Shown here piece after piece: positions 40,643 to 50,171 of a DNA stretch of 51,541 nucleotides. Below the pieces are notes generated by a model that ran no database searches, was not told the origin of the DNA, and saw only the letters and a list, made by a program, of their open reading frames with translations. Position 1 is the stretch's first letter. Each line of letters opens with the position of its first letter. The position numbers and the translations under genes are program-made. Source of the stretch: Streptomyces acidicola (GTDB lineage: Bacteria > Actinomycetota > Actinomycetes > Streptomycetales > Streptomycetaceae); the NCBI RefSeq assembly GCF_009377235.1, contig NZ_VMNX01000039.1:1-51541 (forward strand). The letters run 5' to 3'.

Positions 40643-43495
40643 GTGCAGAGGACTCCCGCAACCACGCCGACCGAGATCGCCGGACTGGCCTGCTGCTGTG
40701 CCGTGTTCGTGCCCGCAGACCCGGCCCGTACCGGCCATGTCGCCTTCTGGCGGCCCGACGGTGCTGCGCCCCCGGCGCCGACTGCCGGCTCCACCGACAC
40801 GGTGACCGTCGTCGTGCCCGGCGACCAGGACGTCGAGACGGTGACCGTACCCGCTGTCCTGCTGCCGGTGCGGGCCGCGTTGCCGGTCCTCACGCGCGCG
40901 CGTGAGGCCGCCGGGGCACACCGGGCAACCGCGTTCTGGGGTGCGGCCGCCGTGTTCGCGCTCCAGCTCGCCGCGCGGGGGCTCCTACTGCCCGGCCTGT
41001 CCGCGGCCGACCACGACGCGTGGCGCACGGGCCCGCTGCGGGCTGATGACCTGGAGCGACTGCGTGAGCTGGCCGCCGCGATGCCGCCCGAGGCCCACGC
41101 CGCGCCCCTGGACGACGTCGAGCCGCTGCGCCTGCCGGACCCGGAACGACTGGTACGCGGCTTCCTCGACGCGGTTGCCGATTCGCTGCCCCGCTCCCCC
41201 GCCGCGGGCCTCGCGGCAGGCGGGCCGGCGTTCGCCGCTCCGGAGCCGCAGTACCTGCCCGAGCAGCGTGCCTGGGCGTCCGATGTCGCCGCCGGGCATG
41301 ACGCCGGGGTCCGCCTCTCGTTGCGTGTCGAGGTGCCCGGTCTCGCGTCCGACCCGCCGGACGAGACACGGCTGCCGTTCCGTGTCGTTCCGCAGGTCCA
41401 CAGCGTCAGCGATCCTGGGCTCGTCGCGGATGCCGCAGCGGTGTGGGCCGGGACCGATGCCTTCGGCCCCCGCGCGCGCATGGACGCTCTGCTCGCGCTG
41501 CGGCGCGCGGCCCGCGCCTGGGCACCTCTGGCACCGTTGCTGTCGGCCGCCGTGCCGGACTCATGGGAACTCGCCGACGACGAAGTCACCGACCTCCTCG
41601 GCGAGGGCACCCGGCTCCTGGCCGTCGCTGGAGTCGACGTGCACTGGCCCAGGCAACTGGCGCACAGGCTGACCGCCCGCGCGGTCATCGGGCCGCCGGA
41701 CGACGGCCAGGACCCGGACGGCCCCGAGTCGGACACGCCGTCGTTCCTCTCAGCCGACGCGCTGCTCGCCTTCAACTGGTCCTTCGCGCTGGGCGACCAG
41801 CAGCTCACCCGGCAGGAACTGGACCGTCTCGCCGAGGCGAACCGTCCCATGGTGCGGTTGCGTGACCAGTGGGTCCTCGTGGACCCCGAGGAGGTGCGCC
41901 GCGCCCGCGCGCAGCAGGACCGCAAGGTCACGCCCGTCGACGCCCTCAGCGCCGCCCTGACGGGCTCCACGGAGATCGACGGCGTCCGGGTCGATGTGCG
42001 GCCCACGGGATGGCTGGCGACGCTGCGGGAGCGGCTGGCGGACCCGGAGGGGCAGGAGCCGGTCGGGCAGCCCGCCGCGCTCGCCGCGACGCTGCGCGAC
42101 TACCAGCTGCGAGGGCTCAACTGGCTGGCCCGGATGACCTCGCTGGGGCTCGGCGGCTGCCTGGCCGACGACATGGGTCTGGGCAAGACCATCACGCTCA
42201 TCGCCCTGCATCTGCACCGGCAGACCGACCCGTCGGCCGCGGGCCCCACGCTCGTGGTCTGCCCGACCTCGCTGATGGGCAACTGGCAGCGCGAGATCGA
42301 GAAGTTCGCGCCCGGCGTCCCCGTGCGGCGCTTCCACGGCTCCAGGCGCTCCCTGGAAGGGCTGGACGACGGCGAGTTCGTGCTCACCACGTACGGCACG
42401 ATGCGCCTCGACGCGCCCCAGCTGGCCGAGGTCGCCTGGGGCATGGTCGTCGCGGACGAGGCACAGCACGTGAAGAACCCGTACTCGGCCACGGCGAAGG
42501 AGCTGCGCAGCATCGGTGCACGCGCACGCGTGGCGCTCACCGGCACTCCCGTGGAGAACAACCTCTCCGAGCTGTGGGCGATCCTCGACTGGACGACACC
42601 GGGCCTGCTCGGCAGGCTCGGCACCTTCCGCACCCGGTACGCGCAGGCAGTCGAAGGGGGCCAGGATCCCGCCGCGGCGGCGCGGCTCGCCCGGCTTGTG
42701 CGGCCGTTCCTGCTACGCCGACGAAAGTCGGACCCGGGGATCGCGCCCGAGCTGCCGCCGAAGACCGAGACCGACCGTGCCGTGTCGCTCACGAAGGAAC
42801 AGGCGGGGCTGTACGAGGCCATGGTGCGCGAGAGCCTTGCCGAGATCTCCGGTGCCGACCACATGGCGCGGCGCGGGCTGATCGTGAAACTGCTGACCGG
42901 ACTGAAGCAGATCTGCAACCACCCTGCGCAGTTCCTCAAGGAGGAACGACCGAGGATCACAGGCAGGTCGGGGAAGCTGGAACTGCTGGACGAACTGCTC
43001 GACACGATCCTCTCCGAGGGGGCGAGCGTTCTCGTCTTCACCCAGTACGTGCAGATGGCGAGGATCATCGAGCAGCATCTGTCCGCGCGCGGCGTGTCAT
43101 CGCAGTTCCTGCACGGCGGCACGCCGGTCCAGGAGCGCGAGGCGATGGTCGGGCGGTTCCAGGACGGTGCGGTCCCCGTCTTCCTGCTGTCGTTGAAAGC
43201 CGCGGGCACCGGGTTGAACCTGACCCGGGCCGAGCACGTCGTGCACTACGACCGCTGGTGGAACCCGGCCGTGGAGGCACAGGCCACCGACCGCGCGTAC
43301 CGCATCGGTCAGACCCGGCCGGTCCAGGTGCACCGCTTGATCGCGGAGGGGACGATCGAGGACCGTATCGCGGACATGCTGCTGCGCAAGCGGGAGTTGG
43401 CCGACGCGGTGCTCGGTTCCGGTGATGCGGCGCTCACCGAACTGTCCGATGCCGAACTGGCCGATCTGGTGGAGCTGCGAGGGGGCGCACGATGA
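40643..43495 (+). CDS. SNF2/SWI2-type DNA-translocating ATPase
   Basis: The protein of about 950 residues has an N-terminal region (1-470) without clear motifs, then a SNF2 core. RDYQLRGLNWLARM leads to Walker A DDMGLGKT (about 510), VVADEAQHVKN (motif II DEAQ, about 605) and LTGTPVENNLSELW. The second helicase lobe contains VFTQYVQMARIIEQHL and DRAYRIGQTRPVQVHRLIAE, the RIGQ motif. It should use ATP to move along double-stranded DNA. GTG 40643 is listed; a TTG at 40622 is possible. Its stop overlaps the SWIM gene (ATGA). Confidence 0.9.
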   Translation: MQRTPATTPTEIAGLACCCAVFVPADPARTGHVAFWRPDGAAPPAPTAGSTDTVTVVVPGDQDVETVTVPAVLLPVRAALPVLTRAREAAGAHRATAFWGAAAVFALQLAARGLLLPGLSAADHDAWRTGPLRADDLERLRELAAAMPPEAHAAPLDDVEPLRLPDPERLVRGFLDAVADSLPRSPAAGLAAGGPAFAAPEPQYLPEQRAWASDVAAGHDAGVRLSLRVEVPGLASDPPDETRLPFRVVPQVHSVSDPGLVADAAAVWAGTDAFGPRARMDALLALRRAARAWAPLAPLLSAAVPDSWELADDEVTDLLGEGTRLLAVAGVDVHWPRQLAHRLTARAVIGPPDDGQDPDGPESDTPSFLSADALLAFNWSFALGDQQLTRQELDRLAEANRPMVRLRDQWVLVDPEEVRRARAQQDRKVTPVDALSAALTGSTEIDGVRVDVRPTGWLATLRERLADPEGQEPVGQPAALAATLRDYQLRGLNWLARMTSLGLGGCLADDMGLGKTITLIALHLHRQTDPSAAGPTLVVCPTSLMGNWQREIEKFAPGVPVRRFHGSRRSLEGLDDGEFVLTTYGTMRLDAPQLAEVAWGMVVADEAQHVKNPYSATAKELRSIGARARVALTGTPVENNLSELWAILDWTTPGLLGRLGTFRTRYAQAVEGGQDPAAAARLARLVRPFLLRRRKSDPGIAPELPPKTETDRAVSLTKEQAGLYEAMVRESLAEISGADHMARRGLIVKLLTGLKQICNHPAQFLKEERPRITGRSGKLELLDELLDTILSEGASVLVFTQYVQMARIIEQHLSARGVSSQFLHGGTPVQEREAMVGRFQDGAVPVFLLSLKAAGTGLNLTRAEHVVHYDRWWNPAVEAQATDRAYRIGQTRPVQVHRLIAEGTIEDRIADMLLRKRELADAVLGSGDAALTELSDAELADLVELRGGAR

Positions 43496-44754
43496 GGGAA
43501 CACGACACCGAGCGCACGTTCGCGGCGCTGCCGCCCGAGCGCGGGCGGGGCTTCGCCCGAACCTGGTGGGGCCAGGCGTGGCTGAAGGCGCTGGAGGACG
43601 CGGCCCTGGACTCCGAACAGGTCAAGACCGGCCGCAGGCTCGCGCGCGCGGGAGCCGTGGGCTCCGTGTCGGTGCGCCCGGGGCGCATCACCGCCGTCGT
43701 CCAGGACCGCGATCGCACCGCGCACCGTGCCGACGTCCTGCTGCAGGAACTGTCCGCGGAACAGTGGGACCGCTTCCTGGACATGGCTGTCGAACGGGCC
43801 GGGCACATCGCGGCCCTGCTCGACCGTGAGATGCCACCGCATCTCGTCGAGGATGCCGCCGACGCCGGGGCAGAACTCCTGCCGGGGCTCGGCGACCTGG
43901 AGCCGGAGTGCGAGTGCGGCGCCTGGGACCACTGCGGTCACACCGCGGCGCTCTGCTACCAGATGGCGCGGCTGCTGGACCAGGATCCGTTCGTACTGCT
44001 GCTGATGCGTGGACGCAGTGAGCGCGAGGTCCTCGACGATCTCCAGGTACGCAGCGTCACCCCGAGCGAGGAGCCCACGAACTCCCAGGAAGCCTCTCAG
44101 GAGGGCGTGGACGCCGCCGAGGCGTACGCGACCGGGAGCATCCTGCCGCCGCTCCCCTCTGCCCCGGAGCTGCCCGCACAGCCCGGCTCCCCACCCTCGC
44201 TGGACACCGAGACCCCGCCCGCACCCGGTGTCGACCCGGCCGCTCTGACGTTTCTTGCGTCGCGGGCCGCGGCGGAGGCCCACCGGCTGCTCTCCGCGGC
44301 TCTCCTTCCGGAGCACGAACAGGACGCGGTCGACGAGGAGTTGACGCTCTTCCAGGATGCCGTCCGACTCGCGGCCGACGCTTCCGAAGCGGCGATTGCC
44401 GCACGCCTGGCCGAGGGGACGGGGCGCGGGCGGGAGGAACTGGAGATCGCCGTCCGTGCCTGGCGGTACGGGGGTACGGCCGCGTTGTCGGTGCTGGAGG
44501 ACGAGTGGGTCCCGGAGGCGGAATCGCTCGCACGCGCGCGTGCCGCCCTGGAATCGGCCTGGGACGACGGCGATCGGCCGCGGCTGCGCACCGCCCACAA
44601 CCGTTGGACAGTGATCGGCGCCTCGACCCAGCTGCGCCTCAGCCGGGACGGCCGCTGGTGGCCGTACCGCAGGGAGCACGGCCGCTGGGTGCCCGCCGGA
44701 CCGGCGGCCCATGATCCGGCCACGGCGTTGGCGTCGGTCGACGGCGAGGCATGA
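43492..44754 (+). CDS. SWIM zinc-finger protein, partner of the SNF2 ATPase
   Basis: The 420-residue protein begins with a SWIM-associated region containing RTWWGQAWLKALEDAALDSE, followed by SWIM finger CECGAWDHCGHTAAL near 140, whose CxC...CxH ligands bind zinc. After a Pro/Glu-rich linker (about 180-240) a helical C-terminal domain ends WWPYRREHGRWVPAGP. The first bases overlap the SNF2 stop by four, so the two are made together. In bacteria the SNF2/SWIM pair is thought to act on DNA; no pathway is established here. Confidence 0.88.
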   Translation: MREHDTERTFAALPPERGRGFARTWWGQAWLKALEDAALDSEQVKTGRRLARAGAVGSVSVRPGRITAVVQDRDRTAHRADVLLQELSAEQWDRFLDMAVERAGHIAALLDREMPPHLVEDAADAGAELLPGLGDLEPECECGAWDHCGHTAALCYQMARLLDQDPFVLLLMRGRSEREVLDDLQVRSVTPSEEPTNSQEASQEGVDAAEAYATGSILPPLPSAPELPAQPGSPPSLDTETPPAPGVDPAALTFLASRAAAEAHRLLSAALLPEHEQDAVDEELTLFQDAVRLAADASEAAIAARLAEGTGRGREELEIAVRAWRYGGTAALSVLEDEWVPEAESLARARAALESAWDDGDRPRLRTAHNRWTVIGASTQLRLSRDGRWWPYRREHGRWVPAGPAAHDPATALASVDGEA

Positions 44755-44844
44755 TTCCGAGGCCCACCATGGCGCGCGGGACCCGTCGCTCTCGGCGGGC
44801 GCCTTCTCGTTGCACCATCCGTCACCGATGAACAGAGGATTCCG

Positions 44845-44878
44845 GCGCCCTTCCGAAGGCATGCCTTCGGAAGGGCGC
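44845..44878. terminator. 34-bp perfect palindrome between convergent genes
   Basis: The left arm GCGCCCTTCCGAAGGCA is followed at once by its exact complement, giving 17 paired bases. It lies between the SWIM stop (44754) and the xylA stop (44933) and can act as a bidirectional terminator. Confidence 0.75.
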
Positions 44879-44885
44879 ACCAGAG

Positions 44886-44918
44886 GCACTACGGGCCCGA
44901 GTGCACTACGGGCCCGAG
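44886..44918. repeat. Direct repeat next to the palindrome
   Basis: GCACTACGGGCCCGAG occurs twice in a row with one T between (44886-44901 and 44903-44918), just after the 34-bp palindrome and 15 nt before the xylA stop. Confidence 0.9.
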
Positions 44919-44932
44919 ACCCGCGCGCGTGA

Positions 44933-46327
<1,395 letters not shown>

Positions 46328-47773
46328 ATGTCAGCAGCCGAGGGTCCGCTCGTCGTCGGGGTGGACACATCCACCCAGTCCACCAAAGCCCTGGTCGTCG
46401 ACGTGTCGACCGGGCGGGTGGTGGCGAGCGGTCAGGCACCGCACACCGTGTCTTCCGGGGCGGGCCGGGAGAGTGATCCGCGGCAGTGGTGGGACGCGCT
46501 GTGTGCGGCGCTGCACCAGTGCGGGGAAGCAGCGCACGAGGCCGCAGCGGTGTCGATCGGCGGACAGCAGCACGGGCTCGTCACACTCGACGCCCAGGGC
46601 GACCCCGTTCGTCCGGCGCTCCTGTGGAACGACGTGCGGTCGGCTCCGCAGGCCCGCCGTCTGGTGGAGGAACTGGGCGGCTCGAAGATCTGGGCCGAAC
46701 GCACCGGAAGCGTGCCTGGTGCCTCCTTCACGGTCACGAAGTGGGCCTGGCTCGCCGAGAACGAGCCGGAGGCGGTCCGCGCGGCGGCCGCCGTACGTCT
46801 GCCGCACGACTACCTCACGGAGCGCCTGACCGGACAGGGCACGACCGACCGCGGTGACGTGTCCGGTACAGGGTGGTGGGCGTCCGGGACGGAGGCGTAC
46901 GACGAGGAGATCCTCGCCCACGTGGGGCTCGACCCGGCGCTGCTGCCGCATGTGGTCCGCCCTGGTGAGGTGGCCGGCACGGTGCGGGACACGCATGATC
47001 TGCCGTTCTCCAAGGGCACGCTGGTCGCCCCGGGCACCGGCGACAACGCGGCGGCCGCGCTGGGGCTCGGGCTGCGTCCCGGCACACCGGTGCTGAGCCT
47101 CGGCACCTCCGGCACGGTGTACGCCGTCTCGACACGGCGCCCCGCCGATCCCACCGGCACCGTGGCGGGCTTCGCCGACGCGCGCGGCGACTGGCTGCCG
47201 CTCGCCTGCACCCTGAACTGCACGCTCGCCGTCGACCGCGTGGCGACGCTGCTGGGCCTGGACCGCGAGGCGGTCGAGCCCGGCACGAGCGTGACCCTGC
47301 TCCCCTATCTGGACGGCGAGCGCACCCCGGACCTGCCGCACGCTTCTGGTCTGCTGCACGGTCTGCGGCACGACACGACGGCCGGACAACTCCTCCAGGC
47401 GGCGTACGACGGCGCGGTGCACTCGCTGCTGGGCGCCCTGGACCTGGTACTCGACGCGGACGCGGACCGCTCCGCACCGCTGCTGCTCATCGGCGGGGGT
47501 GCGCGGGGAACGGCCTGGCAGCAGACGGTACGGCGACTGTCGGGGCGTCCTGTGCAGGTACCCGAGGCCAAGGAACTGGTCGCGCTCGGCGCCGCCGCCC
47601 AGGCCGCCGGGCTGCTGACCGGCGAGGATCCGGCGGCGGTCGCACGTCGCTGGGACACCGCCCGCGGACCCCTTCTGGACCCGGTGGAACGGGACGAGGC
47701 GACGCTGGCCAGGATCACCGGGGTACTCTCCGACGCGGCGCCACTGCTGGAGCGGGAGCCCGACCAGCGCTGA
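46328..47773 (+). CDS. xylB: Xylulokinase
   Basis: The 481-residue FGGY-family kinase has VVGVDTSTQSTKALVVDV (phosphate 1), VSIGGQQHGLVTLD, PALLWNDVR (catalytic Asp region), GDNAAAALGLGLRPG, LSLGTSGTVYAV and LLLIGGGARGTAWQQTV (adenosine site). It phosphorylates D-xylulose for the pentose phosphate pathway. GGAAGAGGGAGAG precedes ATG 46328. xylR follows after a hairpin. Confidence 0.96.
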   Translation: MSAAEGPLVVGVDTSTQSTKALVVDVSTGRVVASGQAPHTVSSGAGRESDPRQWWDALCAALHQCGEAAHEAAAVSIGGQQHGLVTLDAQGDPVRPALLWNDVRSAPQARRLVEELGGSKIWAERTGSVPGASFTVTKWAWLAENEPEAVRAAAAVRLPHDYLTERLTGQGTTDRGDVSGTGWWASGTEAYDEEILAHVGLDPALLPHVVRPGEVAGTVRDTHDLPFSKGTLVAPGTGDNAAAALGLGLRPGTPVLSLGTSGTVYAVSTRRPADPTGTVAGFADARGDWLPLACTLNCTLAVDRVATLLGLDREAVEPGTSVTLLPYLDGERTPDLPHASGLLHGLRHDTTAGQLLQAAYDGAVHSLLGALDLVLDADADRSAPLLLIGGGARGTAWQQTVRRLSGRPVQVPEAKELVALGAAAQAAGLLTGEDPAAVARRWDTARGPLLDPVERDEATLARITGVLSDAAPLLEREPDQR

Positions 47774-47774
47774 C

Positions 47775-47802
47775 GGGGCCACCTCCACGATGGTGAGGCC
47801 CC
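47775..47802. terminator. Hairpin between xylB and the ROK gene
   Basis: GGGGCC (47775-47780) pairs with GGCCCC (47797-47802), with an additional ACC/GGT pairing inside. It may weaken read-through from xylB into the regulator. Confidence 0.5.
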
Positions 47803-47886
47803 GAGCAGAACAGCCCAAGGGGCTGCGCACATTCATCGGGCTCGGCGCCTCTCGCAAGAGACGTCCGGACGAGGACTGACGGAGGA

Positions 47887-49095
47887 ATGACCGCACCACT
47901 GCACGAGGCCCACCCCACGAGTCCCGGGCGTCGGCTGCCCGACACCCAACAGGGCATGCGCCGTCGCAACCTCTCCCGGGTGATGCACACCGTCAACGCC
48001 GAGGGGCCGCTGTCCCGTGCCGCCGTCGCCTCGCACATCGGCCTGACGAGGGCGGCCGTGTCGACGCTGGTCGACGAGCTCATTCGTTCGGGTCTGCTGG
48101 AGGAGCTGGGGCCCGAGCGGCCCGGCAGGGTCGGCCGGCCGGGTTCCGCGCTCGCCCTCAGCGGGCGCGGACCGGCCGGAATCGGCGCGGAGGTCGGCAT
48201 CGACCATCTCGCGGTGTGCGCGGTCGATCTGCGGGGCGAGGTACGGGCACGGGCCGTGCGGCACGGCGTGAACCGCGGCCGCTCACCCGAGCCCGTGATC
48301 GGCGAACTGACGACGCTGGTGGAGCAGGTCGTCGCCGCTGCGGCACAGGAAGGACTATGGCCCGCAGGCCTGGCGGTCGCCGTACCGGGCCTGGTGGCAC
48401 GGGACGCCCGTACGGTGGTCCGCGCCCCCAACCTCGACTGGCATGACACGGACCTCGGCGCGCTGTTGTCCGGCGACCTGCCGCTGACAGTGGACAACGA
48501 GGCCAACTTCGGGGGCCTCGCAGAACTGTGGCTCGGCGAGGGGACGCCGCGCGACTTCCTGCACGTCTCCGCCGAGATCGGCATCGGTGGCGCGGTGGTC
48601 GTGGATGGCCGACTGCTGCGAGGAACCCGCGGTTTCGCGGGCGAGTTGGGACACGTGCCCGTCCGTCCGGAAGGGCCTGAGTGCGCGTGCGGCGGGCGTG
48701 GATGCCTGGAGCAGTACGCCGGTGAGGAGGCCGTCCTGCGGGCGGCCGGTCTGACACCGGGCGAGGATCACGTCGAGTTGCTGGCGGAACGTGCCGCCGA
48801 GGGCGACAAAGAGGTGCGGCGTGCCCTGCGCGGTGCCGGAACCGCGCTCGGTATCGCGCTGACCGGTGCGGTCAACCTGCTTGACCCGCAGACCGTGGTG
48901 CTGGGCGGGGCGCTGGCGGGACTCGCGCCGTGGCTGCTGCCGTCGCTGGAACGGGAGCTGGCCCGCCGCACGGCAGGCCCCGCGTGTGCCGTGACCGTGT
49001 CGCGCCTGGGTCCCGAAGGCCCCCTGCTCGGAGCGGCGCATTCGGTGGTGCGGGGTGTGCTGGACGATCCTGCCGCGGTGGCTGGGCGGCCGTAA
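47887..49095 (+). CDS. xylR: ROK family xylose-operon repressor
   Basis: The 402-residue protein has an N-terminal winged helix (NLSRVMHTVNAEGPLSRAAV, then ASHIGLTRAAVSTLVDELI) and a C-terminal ROK domain. VPVRPEGPECACGGRGCLEQ carries the zinc motif CxCGxxGCxE, and VDNEANFGGLAEL is the sugar site. The position after xylB fits a xylose-responsive repressor of the divergent xylA/xylB genes. GGAGGA stands almost next to ATG 47887, which is closer than usual. Confidence 0.9.
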   Translation: MTAPLHEAHPTSPGRRLPDTQQGMRRRNLSRVMHTVNAEGPLSRAAVASHIGLTRAAVSTLVDELIRSGLLEELGPERPGRVGRPGSALALSGRGPAGIGAEVGIDHLAVCAVDLRGEVRARAVRHGVNRGRSPEPVIGELTTLVEQVVAAAAQEGLWPAGLAVAVPGLVARDARTVVRAPNLDWHDTDLGALLSGDLPLTVDNEANFGGLAELWLGEGTPRDFLHVSAEIGIGGAVVVDGRLLRGTRGFAGELGHVPVRPEGPECACGGRGCLEQYAGEEAVLRAAGLTPGEDHVELLAERAAEGDKEVRRALRGAGTALGIALTGAVNLLDPQTVVLGGALAGLAPWLLPSLERELARRTAGPACAVTVSRLGPEGPLLGAAHSVVRGVLDDPAAVAGRP

Positions 49096-49112
49096 CGCAC
49101 AGGTACTCAGGG

Positions 49113-49152
49113 CGGCTTCCCCCGTGTGAGTACGGCTTGCCCCGTGTGAGTG
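49113..49152. repeat. Two-copy 20-bp tandem repeat
   Basis: CGGCTTCCCCCGTGTGAGTA is followed directly by CGGCTTGCCCCGTGTGAGTG, 18 of 20 bases identical, 17 nt after the xylR stop. Confidence 0.9.
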
Positions 49153-49306
49153 ACGAAGTTATCCACATTTCCGATGCTGTCCACCGGAATCAGCACGTTC
49201 TTCCTGACTGATCGCCGAGCGCCGTACCGTGATCCACGTGAGGCGCAACCGCCCTGGCGGCGACTGCGTGTTCGCTCGCATCGGGCTTCACACATCGGGG
49301 GGTCAC

Positions 49307-49384
49307 ATGGTCATGGAGACGGTTCCAGAGCTGCTGCGCGAGGCCCACGGCACGCGGCGGCTCCCGTTACTCACGACGCCATAG
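49307..49384 (+). CDS. Possible 25-aa small ORF
   Basis: ATG 49307 follows GGGGGG at 49297-49302, a workable ribosome site, and reads MVMETVPELLREAHGTRRLP then LLTTP to TAG. It ends 65 nt before the amidase start. Only the ribosome site and position support it; it may also be chance. Confidence 0.25.
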   Translation: MVMETVPELLREAHGTRRLPLLTTP

Positions 49385-49449
49385 CCACCACCTCGCGCAC
49401 TGCCGCGCCCCTCCTCCTACCTCACCCCCACTCCCGAAAGGCCATCACC

Positions 49450-50049
49450 ATGGAGCGAGCCAGATCGTTCCCCAGCAGGCGACGGCTGCTGAAAGGCGCA
49501 GCCCTCGCTGCGATCCCCTACGCGCTACTGCCGGATCCCCAGGCCGGCGCGCAACCGCAGGCACTCGACTACCCGCACGCCATATGGCGGCCGGCGAGTG
49601 CGTCCAACTACACGGAGGCGGAGCGCCCAACGAGCCACTCCCTCGACTACGTGATCATCCACGTGACGCAGACGACATACAGGAAGGCGCTGTCCATCTT
49701 CCAGGACCCGCGGAAGAAGGTGTCCGCCCACTACCTTGTGCGGTCAGCCGACGGGTCCGTCGCGCAATGTGTGCAGGAACGCGACATCGCCTGGCACGCC
49801 GGCAACTGGGACCACAACACGCGGAGCATCGGCATCGAGCACGAGGGCTGGGTGGACCAGCCCTCGTACTTCACCAACGCGATGTACCGCCAGTCGGCCA
49901 AACTCGCCGCTGCCATCTGTACCAAGTACGGCATCCCGAAGGACCGGGCCCACATCATCGGCCACCACCAGGTACCGGGCACCGACCACACCGATCCCGG
50001 GCCGAACTGGGACTGGGCACGGTACATAGAACTGGTCAATTCCTTGTGA
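49450..50049 (+). CDS. Tat-exported N-acetylmuramoyl-L-alanine amidase
   Basis: The 199-residue protein has a twin-arginine signal (SFPSRRRLLKGAALAAIPYA) and an amidase_2 domain. Zinc ligands are His in DYVIIHVTQT and in VPGTDHTDPGPNWDW; VSAHYLVRSADGSVAQCVQE, IAWHAGNWDHNTRSIGIEHE and HIIGHHQVPG complete the pattern. It cleaves the amide bond between muramic acid and the peptide in peptidoglycan. GAAAGG precedes ATG 49450. A small single-domain secreted enzyme without wall-binding repeats. Confidence 0.9.
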   Translation: MERARSFPSRRRLLKGAALAAIPYALLPDPQAGAQPQALDYPHAIWRPASASNYTEAERPTSHSLDYVIIHVTQTTYRKALSIFQDPRKKVSAHYLVRSADGSVAQCVQERDIAWHAGNWDHNTRSIGIEHEGWVDQPSYFTNAMYRQSAKLAAAICTKYGIPKDRAHIIGHHQVPGTDHTDPGPNWDWARYIELVNSL

Positions 50050-50171
50050 CGCCGTATCGGGGCCGGCAGCTCGTCCAGACGGGACCCGGAGGTGACAGTC
50101 GAGGAGCTTGTCCGGGCTCGCGGTGAGGGCGACGATTGGTGGGAGCCGCATCGCTTTCCGGGGAGGCCGAG

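Larger units (their letters stand above)
49096..49449. other. 354-nt gap with a 20-bp tandem repeat and a small ORF
   Basis: It holds the two-copy repeat at 49113-49152 and a 25-codon ORF at 49307-49384; the remainder shows nothing recognised. The amidase promoter probably lies here. Confidence 0.45.

Noticed and set aside
40513..42006. A 497-codon minus-strand frame opposite the SNF2 gene
   Set aside because: Very Ser/Arg/Ala-rich with no motif, and fully overlapped by the SNF2 gene, which has clear catalytic motifs.
46331..47899. A 522-codon minus-strand frame opposite xylB
   Set aside because: The plus strand has all FGGY kinase motifs; the minus frame is a shadow with abundant Arg and Gly.
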